A stretch of 64,000 nt of DNA from the NCBI GenBank assembly GCA_963971405.1, contig OZ020489.1, forward strand, positions 23,958,290-24,022,289, written 5' to 3'. Under the pieces are notes generated by a model, which worked only from the letters and a program-made list of their open reading frames with translations, made no database searches and had not been told where the DNA came from. Source of the DNA: Psococerastis gibbosa. Its lineage: Eukaryota; Arthropoda; Insecta; Psocodea; Psocidae. Below, in pieces: positions 58,201 through 64,000 of the stretch (the first letter of the stretch is position 1; every line of letters begins with the position of its first letter). Made by a program: the position numbers and the translations under genes.

Positions 58201-60089
58201 AATATCACAATTGACGTTGGTGGAATCCCCGCCTGACTGGGATATTACAGTATGTATGTTTTCAGATCATGATGAGAAATTATGTGACAGTCTTTCTCAA
58301 ATTCTACGTGAACCTAAACATTCTAATGTTGACAATTCTGCTAATCTCCAAGTCTGCAGAATAGCTCTTCTTGGCCTGGGTCCTCCTTTATGGGAACCCG
58401 AAAATATACCTAAACTTCTATACTGCTTAAGATCATACCTGCGAAAATCGGCTGCTGTAGCCGTGGTTACTGTCCCTTCCCACTTACTGCAGGCAAGTTT
58501 TCTTACATATTGTTTGTTTTGTCACTCTTCGGTCATTTCTTAATAGGTCATAACGAGTTTAGTAGATTCGCCGTTTAAACATTATTGTGTAGTGTTATAT
58601 TGTTTTGTTTACATATTGAAACTTACCTCAATTGTTATTGTAAAATTGCTATAGGCCTACCTACTTTTAATAACTATTATTAATAATTAAATTTAATTTT
58701 TGGTCAATTATACTACTGTACATTCCTTTTTTATCATTGGCGTGGAATAGACGTTGCATCATCTACCTATATTCTATAGCATTACTTTGCAAGTCACTTG
58801 ACCCGTTTTTTTTAAATTTGGGGCCTCAGATTTTTTAGTGGAAGAAGCTATAAATTAAATCAACATTTCTCGTTCATATTATGAAACCGAATAAGCTAAA
58901 TTGATGCAAGCTCAACTAAATGTTGTAAAGAAAAGAAAATAATATGAAAATTAGCATTGAAATTCACTGTACGATGCTTATCTTATATTATTTAATTTAA
59001 TTTTAGAATAAGCAAGACATTGAGAAATTTTACCACCTCGCCGACATGTGTATTAAACTGGAGTCTTTCGCTGGGACACCCAGGGCGATAAATCCTGCGC
59101 TGAAAGATTATCACGGACTATTTCACATCAAAAAGCTAGCAACGTTCAATTCACTTGCTCCCCATGCTGTAGTTACAGATTTAGCGTTCAAATTGAGAAG
59201 GCGGCGTTTGATTATTGAGGTAAGCGGGACATAGAACTGAATTAAATGTGGATTTTTTATATTAGAGGCTACTCGCATACAATCAATTTAGGGAACGTAT
59301 CCAATTGACTTCTTCAGTCTCCTGTGTAGGTTAGTACCCGTGTTGAGTTACGACACGTCTCCGACTGCATGGTTTCTTCTCCTTGCCCTCCAAATACAAT
59401 TTAACATTTTTTGGGCTAGGTATGACAAAAATATATGTAGACACCCTTTTCTATTTTGTTCCATGCTCTGGAATATTCAACTTGCAGTGGAAAAATGTTT
59501 AGTTAAAATAAAAAAATATGTATAAATTACATAATCTGCCAAATTATTTGAAATCATTAGCTCCATCAGGTGTTTTATTGATTAATTAATTAATTAATTT
59601 CATCGTGCCCCCCCCCCCTGCTCCGCATGGAATATTTAGCGTGTGCCCAAGAAAAGTCCATTGACTGAAATTCACAGGAGGAGCAAACTTTCAAAACGTC
59701 ACAAATCCATGAAAATTAAAAATTGATTTTATCATCGATTTTCCATCTTGAAGATGAGTTGAATCAGGATTGCTAATCAAAACAAAAACAAAAAAAATTT
59801 AATCATGTTTTCTGAAGGGTTAAAATCTTATATTCCCGTTGCAACAAAGCCAAAATAATTATGTTTTTCGTGTTTCCTGAACATTTTACGAAAATGGATT
59901 AGTGCCGTTTTGAAAGTTTGCTCCTCACTGTCATGAGGTCTGTTTATTATATACAGACAGTTTACTCTTGTTTGTTTTTTTTAGCGACTTTGCCTTCCTC
60001 CTGAACTTGAAGACACGGCAGCCCGTGGAGAGGAAGATGCAGGTGTACTCACGTGTGGTAGTGGAAACTCAAAGAAACTGGATTTCTAA
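55281..60089 (+). CDS. Elp4: Elongator complex protein 4 (Elp4), 350 aa
   Basis: Seven exons: 55281-55419, 55973-56008, 57122-57237, 57450-57666, 58266-58492, 59007-59219, 59985-60089 (TAA). Elp4 forms the Elp456 RecA-like ring of Elongator, which modifies wobble uridines (cm5U-type) in cytoplasmic tRNAs. Visible hallmarks are GGGLPLGSLLLIEED (about 47-61, P-loop-like position), IAWRYN, FGHKFDLTQNLP, RIALLGLGPPLW, LYCLRSYLRKSAAVAVVTVP, KDYHGLFHIKKL and a C-terminal SGNSKKLDF. Exon 2 is only 36 bases. Intron 5 uses a GC donor (CAG|GCAAGT). The end of exon 4 is the least certain point: the frame stays open to 57821, and a donor further right would add about 27 residues. The protein is somewhat shorter than vertebrate Elp4. 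Intron 2 holds a LINE relic and intron 4 a perfect hairpin. Confidence 0.92.
56211..56800 (+). mobile_element. Decayed non-LTR retrotransposon (LINE) 3' end
   Basis: From 56214 the frame reads FLGVWTDSTLSWKVHVEEVI, then LRQLCW, YHAIVESHISYVIVCWGNQ and, after a stop, KKRAVRIMAGKCQRHPCRPL. After a frameshift it reads LTARQRSPRAAGIRIYNALP and FKKALINFLLQRRLYNL, ending in a stop near 56794. This is the C-terminal part of jockey/CR1-like reverse transcriptases. A TTTA-rich stretch and ATTGATTGATTGATTGATC follow to about 56946. It is broken by stops and a frameshift, and is dead. It lies in intron 2 of Elp4. Confidence 0.8.
58093..58235. mobile_element. Near-perfect MITE hairpin in Elp4 intron 4
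   Basis: The arms AGGCGGGGATTCCACCAACG / CGTTGGTGGAATCCCCGCCT continue through TTTGACGTGGTAGCAGACAT / ATGTCTGCTACCACGTCAAA, with a loop of about 16 bases. GACGTGGTAGCAGACATT is shared with the GG...CC family. It ends 30 bases before Elp4 exon 5. Confidence 0.85.
59282..59372 (-). mobile_element. SINE-like repeat family 2, copy 3 (fragment)
   Basis: GTATCCAATTGACTTCTTCA, TAGGTTAGTACCCGTGTTGA and TACGACACGTCTCCGACTGC match 10796-10938. The box A end is missing. It lies in the last intron of Elp4. Confidence 0.6.
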
Positions 60090-61594
60090 AGTAATTTACG
60101 CGGGAGCACGATCTCAACGCCATATCTACGTTGGGAAACGACTACTTTGATTCAAGACCATATGTTAATAAAAGAATAGTGCAATAGTAAAACGTTCGAA
60201 TGCAATCGGGGTTTACTTTGACAATGAGACACATATTTCACTGAGTTTCAAAAGTCTAGAGTGTACCTACCGATCACAGATTAGCTTTCTAGATTTAACA
60301 TTTTTCTATTTAATACAATGTCTACTTAAAGAAGTAAGTTAAGGCATAGATCTCCAACTATTTTGTGAACAAAACATGTCTGAGTATTTTGGACTAAATT
60401 AATTAATTCTTCGTTTCACAGCCGCAAAGATACGAAAATGGTCTTATGAAAAATTTGTAATAAATAAGCCGTCTGAATAAAGACTGTTCCATGAAATCAG
60501 TTTGATGCACTTGATCGTGTGTTTCTAGAGCATTCATTTCTTTTAAGAATTTCCATATCATTGCGGCTTTTTTTTTTTTTTTTTTTGCTTTTTAAAATAG
60601 AGCCCCAACCTCGCTCTAAGAAATGGTGATGGCCGACCTGGTGGTGTCGAAACCGTGCCAGTTTCGAGTACCGGTGCCACCTCCCGAAAGTCGTGAAGGG
60701 AAGGAGAAAGAGTCTGCCCGAGGGCATTTAGACCCTTGTCTGGATAGGAGAGCTTAACTGTAGTGTGAACAGAATAGGGAGAAGGAAAAGGCCACTTGGG
60801 CAAAAAACCTCCTCAATGTCAGAGTATATCATTGCGGCTGTGAAACGAATTAATTTATTTTGCTCCAAAATACCGCGGTCGGCTACGTTTATAAAATATC
60901 TGGATATCTATGCCTTACGACAGATTTTGTTTTCCAAATTTTCTGGCTGGTTCCATATTTAAAGTATTGAAGACAATTTTTACTTGTATTTCTTTTATTT
61001 ATATCCATTCTAACAAAAATACAACGTTGATTACCCGCTGATGTTTATGCGAGGATCGCATTGGGAGCCCGTAGGATATACAGTTGGTTACTAATTTATT
61101 AATGACAATAATTTAATATTTTATAATACATAAAGTTGTTATTGAAAAATGAAAATATAGGCTAAGGCTATTCATAATTTGGGATTTGATAAGGCTTTAG
61201 AAATAACCTAGATTTCAAATATTAAAGTTGATTACTCGCACAAACCTCCCACTACTGTCAGACGCTGGTAGCCTCTGCCCTCTGCCCATGACCAATAGCT
61301 AAAACTACTGTGGTGTAATGTGAGGTAAAAGAAATCTTGTCCAGTCCTACCTTCTGTGATGGAGATAAAGAAGATAAAGAAAAAGAACTGTTGTATTTAC
61401 TGGGATAAAGGGTTAATGAAATCTGGCTCTGTGTATATGGGTACTACCTTATTATGTAACAATAGACAATTGTGTTTCAATTGTTCACTCAACGGTTGCC
61501 AAGTGAATATGCGATAAACATAGATTAAATTTTCCCCGCGGCGAAACAGCATTTAATTATTATTCGTCAGTAGTAGGATCTCCGCTGGTTAACA
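60090..61594. other. Gap between Elp4 and the beta-galactosidase gene
   Basis: It contains the Elp4 polyadenylation signal and a T homopolymer near 60569-60586. No gene was recognised. Short ORFs around 60500-60960 have no domain I know. Confidence 0.5.
60167..60172 (+). terminator. Polyadenylation signal of Elp4
   Basis: AATAAA 78 bases after the TAA stop; the first such hexamer downstream. Confidence 0.6.
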
Positions 61595-63610
61595 ATGTTG
61601 TATCACTGTGCTCTTCTGACGTTATTTTTGACTGCCTTAACGGGTAAAATATTTTCATTTCAATATAAGCCTTAATTTCATATTGATGCTGCACCTAACT
61701 TACCTAATATTTTAACGTACGGTACCGTACTGGATATATGCCAGTGTCTAAAATTTATCATTGGGGAGTTTAGATGAGGCTTATTGATTTATTAGGTTCA
61801 GATCGACAGTTGTTTAAATTGAGAATTCACGGCAGTTCCTTAAGTTTCCCGGAGACTTGAAGTAATTTAAAAGAGAGGCTACTACCGCTACTAGCAAACA
61901 AAGTTGACGATATTACAGCCTGCAAAATTTCAGTTATGTAAAATATTTCACCCAAAAATAGTGCATATTTAAAATTCTGCAGTTCTATCATTGAGTAGAC
62001 CATGTAGCCGAAGAGCTATTTTCACATAAAGGGTTACGGGGCCTGGCATGATTTACAACACAACTTAGAAAAATATGGAGAATCTTTTAATGTAGGCAGG
62101 TCGGATGACGTATCAGCATATTTTCATTACGGTACCTACTTTGCAACTTAAACCCTTCTTATACAAAGCAATTGGCTGTTTACGCAGAGGGGGTTTAACC
62201 AAAGAAGTTCTAATAATAATAACACAGTTGAAGCAGATGCATTTTCTGATTCTTCAATAGGCCGGTTATCCTTTCACTACGACTAGAACTAGAGTAGTTG
62301 TTAGAGATGGAAAGCTCAGTGGCGCAGTAAGTTTATACTACTTGTGAATGTCGATCTGGGCATCTTCAAGCCAAACTGACAGTAGGCCTGCCCACTGTGG
62401 TTCCGCACCATGAAAGATTTTTGTCACAACGGTTCTTGCTATTGAGCTTCCACTTAACCGAGTATAACAATGTTGCATGCACGTTTTAGCTGCGCAGTTT
62501 GAGATTGATTATGAACATGACACCTTTCTGATGAATGGTGTACCATTCCGCTACGTATCTGGCTCAATACACTACTATCGTATCCCCAGGCAGTATTGGC
62601 GGGACAGATTTCAAAGGATGAGAGCTGCAGGACTGAATACCATCAGTACCTACGTCGAATGGAGTTTGCATGAGCCTGAGCTAGGTAATTTAGCAGATAG
62701 TAAAATTTGTGTTTATAGCAGGGGGTTGCGGGAGTGGGTCGGTCGTAAAATAAACATAAGAAAAGCTAGCAGTTTGTTTATTATTTACAAAGAGTGTACC
62801 GTAGTCTCTTTTTAAGATAAGTTTCACAGGGCTTAATAATGTAAACACGAAATGACAAGCTTATCCTTTAATTATTTGACGCCGGATCCGCTTCCACCAC
62901 CCCCTGCCCCAAACGTGCCCTAAGGAGGATCGTCATTGCGTCATAAGCAGTAGAAATTATTATCAGCAAGACCGTAGCCAAGGGGGAGTTCAACCCTCCC
63001 CCCCCCCCCCACACCCCGAAATGAAATGGCTTGATACTTGATAGAATCGGATTTTGAGAGGAAAAATAAAAACTACTATGTAATATCCAATGAAATTTCT
63101 GAACCCCCCCCCCCCCCGGAAAAAAACTTTGGCTACGGCCTTGATTATCAGAAATACATAATAATTTCTTACAAGTACGGGCAACTTGCCATATCATTTA
63201 TGAAGAGTACCTGCATACATTACTAGAAAAACGACCTGATTACTATGGTATAGTACCTAGATAATACTAATTAGATACCTACTCTAAGTACCTACATTTA
63301 AGGGGGGCCTAAAAGTTTTTTTTTTCTTTTAATAGATGAGTATGACTTTTCCGGGGACAAGAACATTGTTCAGTTTATAAAGACAGCCCAAGAGGAAGGC
63401 TTGTTCGTAATTCTTCGGGTTGGTCCGTACATTGACTCCGAACGGTCCATGGGGGGCTTCCCCTACTGGCTGATGCATGAGCATCCAGATGTGAATCTCC
63501 GAGTCAGCGATCCCAAATTCACCGATTACGTCGAAAAATGGCTCAACTATTTTTTCCCAATAGTCAAACCCTTATTGTTCGGTAATGGCGGGCCTATCAT
63601 TACAGTTCAG
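61595..63610 (+). CDS. GLB1: Beta-galactosidase, GH35 family (GLB1-like), N-terminal 173 aa, 3' partial
   Basis: Three exons are inside the window: 61595-61643, 62490-62684, 63336-63610. The gene continues beyond the right edge (family members are about 650 residues). The enzyme removes terminal beta-galactose from glycoconjugates, in lysosomes or secreted. Exon 1 encodes a signal peptide ([15 protein letters not shown]). Then come [62 protein letters not shown] and MGGFPYWLM, ending at GGPIITVQ. That end is just before the acid/base motif (ENEYG) expected in exon 4. The usual GPYIC(A/S)E appears as GPYIDSER (111-118), keeping the galactose-binding Glu (117) but not the Cys. Paralogues (GLB1L-type) cannot be excluded from this part. 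Confidence 0.9.
62967..63143. mobile_element. hAT-like MITE, 177 bp, perfect 8-bp target duplication
   Basis: The termini are CAAGACCGTAGCCAAGG and CTTTGGCTACGGCCTTG. ATTATCAG is duplicated at 62959-62966 and 63144-63151. It lies in intron 2 of the beta-galactosidase gene. Confidence 0.9.
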
Positions 63611-64000
63611 GTGATTTTAATGTATTATAGGCCACGAAAAAAGTATAAATATAGACTTGTCATATACAATCTTTGTCAATTAAGAGATAAATTAGCCAAC
63701 GTGACAGCTAGAGGCTTAATTACATAAATCCGAGATTTGAAGTTTACTATAGATACCGCGTATGTGTCTTTATACCGTGAGTAAAGAAAACTTGTGTGGA
63801 TTTTTCTAGATAAAGCCTGCACCACCAGACTTGCTCCCACACCCTCCGATTATGCCGCTGCATGGCTGGGGACAGCTTATTCGTTATAGGCCTATATATT
63901 TGCAGCTAGCCATCATATCTGGTGGCCTTTTCGGTATACGCCACCTGCGAACCCGTTGGTAGCTTGCAGCTCGGCCCTACATCATCAGTATCGACCAAAC
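63611..64000 (+). other. Start of intron 3 of the beta-galactosidase gene
   Basis: A canonical donor (CAG|GTGATT) begins at 63611. No further GH35 exon was found before the window ends. Confidence 0.7.

Noticed and set aside
62261..62326. Possible carboxylesterase-like N-terminal peptide ([11 protein letters not shown]) with a splice-like start and GTAAGT end
   Set aside because: Only 22 residues, no further esterase exons, and it does not fit the phase of the beta-galactosidase, whose exon 1 joins exon 2 directly.

Overview
This is eukaryotic nuclear DNA from an animal, almost certainly an arthropod. It has split genes with canonical GT-AG introns, AT-rich introns, tRNA-derived SINEs, many short DNA transposons, and a local expansion of the NRF-6 (nose resistant to fluoxetine) family, which is typical of arthropods and nematodes. 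A hemipteran insect is my best guess, from the general look of the repeats and the frequent 8-mer TAGGCCTA, but this is weak. No bacterial-type operons, CRISPR arrays or tRNA/rRNA genes were recognised.

All recognised genes lie on the + strand. The first 55 kb hold four NRF-6-like membrane acyltransferase genes in tandem, called A to D here. A (1377-10552) has lost its 5' exons to the window edge. B (18098-27701, 13 exons, 1210 aa) is unusual: it has a very acidic, lysine-repeat-bearing insert before the NRF domain, a second acidic linker after the first membrane segment, and a third acidic tail. C (30777-40915, 693 aa) and D (44581-54521, 686 aa) are a recent-looking pair with the same ten-exon plan and the same intron phases. 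I assembled each model by hand from ORF fragments and splice sites. Reading frame is kept across every junction, and B, C and D run from start codon to stop codon.

After a 759-bp gap comes a complete Elongator subunit Elp4 gene (55281-60089, 7 exons, 350 aa), then the first three exons of a GH35 beta-galactosidase (61595-63610), which runs off the right edge. No pathway link between the NRF cluster, Elp4 and the beta-galactosidase is evident. The NRF genes look like a family expansion next to two unrelated housekeeping-type genes.

The rest is dominated by mobile DNA. There are at least seven hAT-like non-autonomous elements, six with clear 8-bp target duplications and one with a near match. 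There is a Tc1/IS630-like element with roughly 490-bp inverted termini and TA flanks. There is a GG...CC-ended MITE family flanked by TWA trinucleotides, two further foldback families, two SINE-like families, an 830-bp repeat present three times, and a decayed LINE 3' end inside Elp4. Many of these sit in the introns of the six genes.
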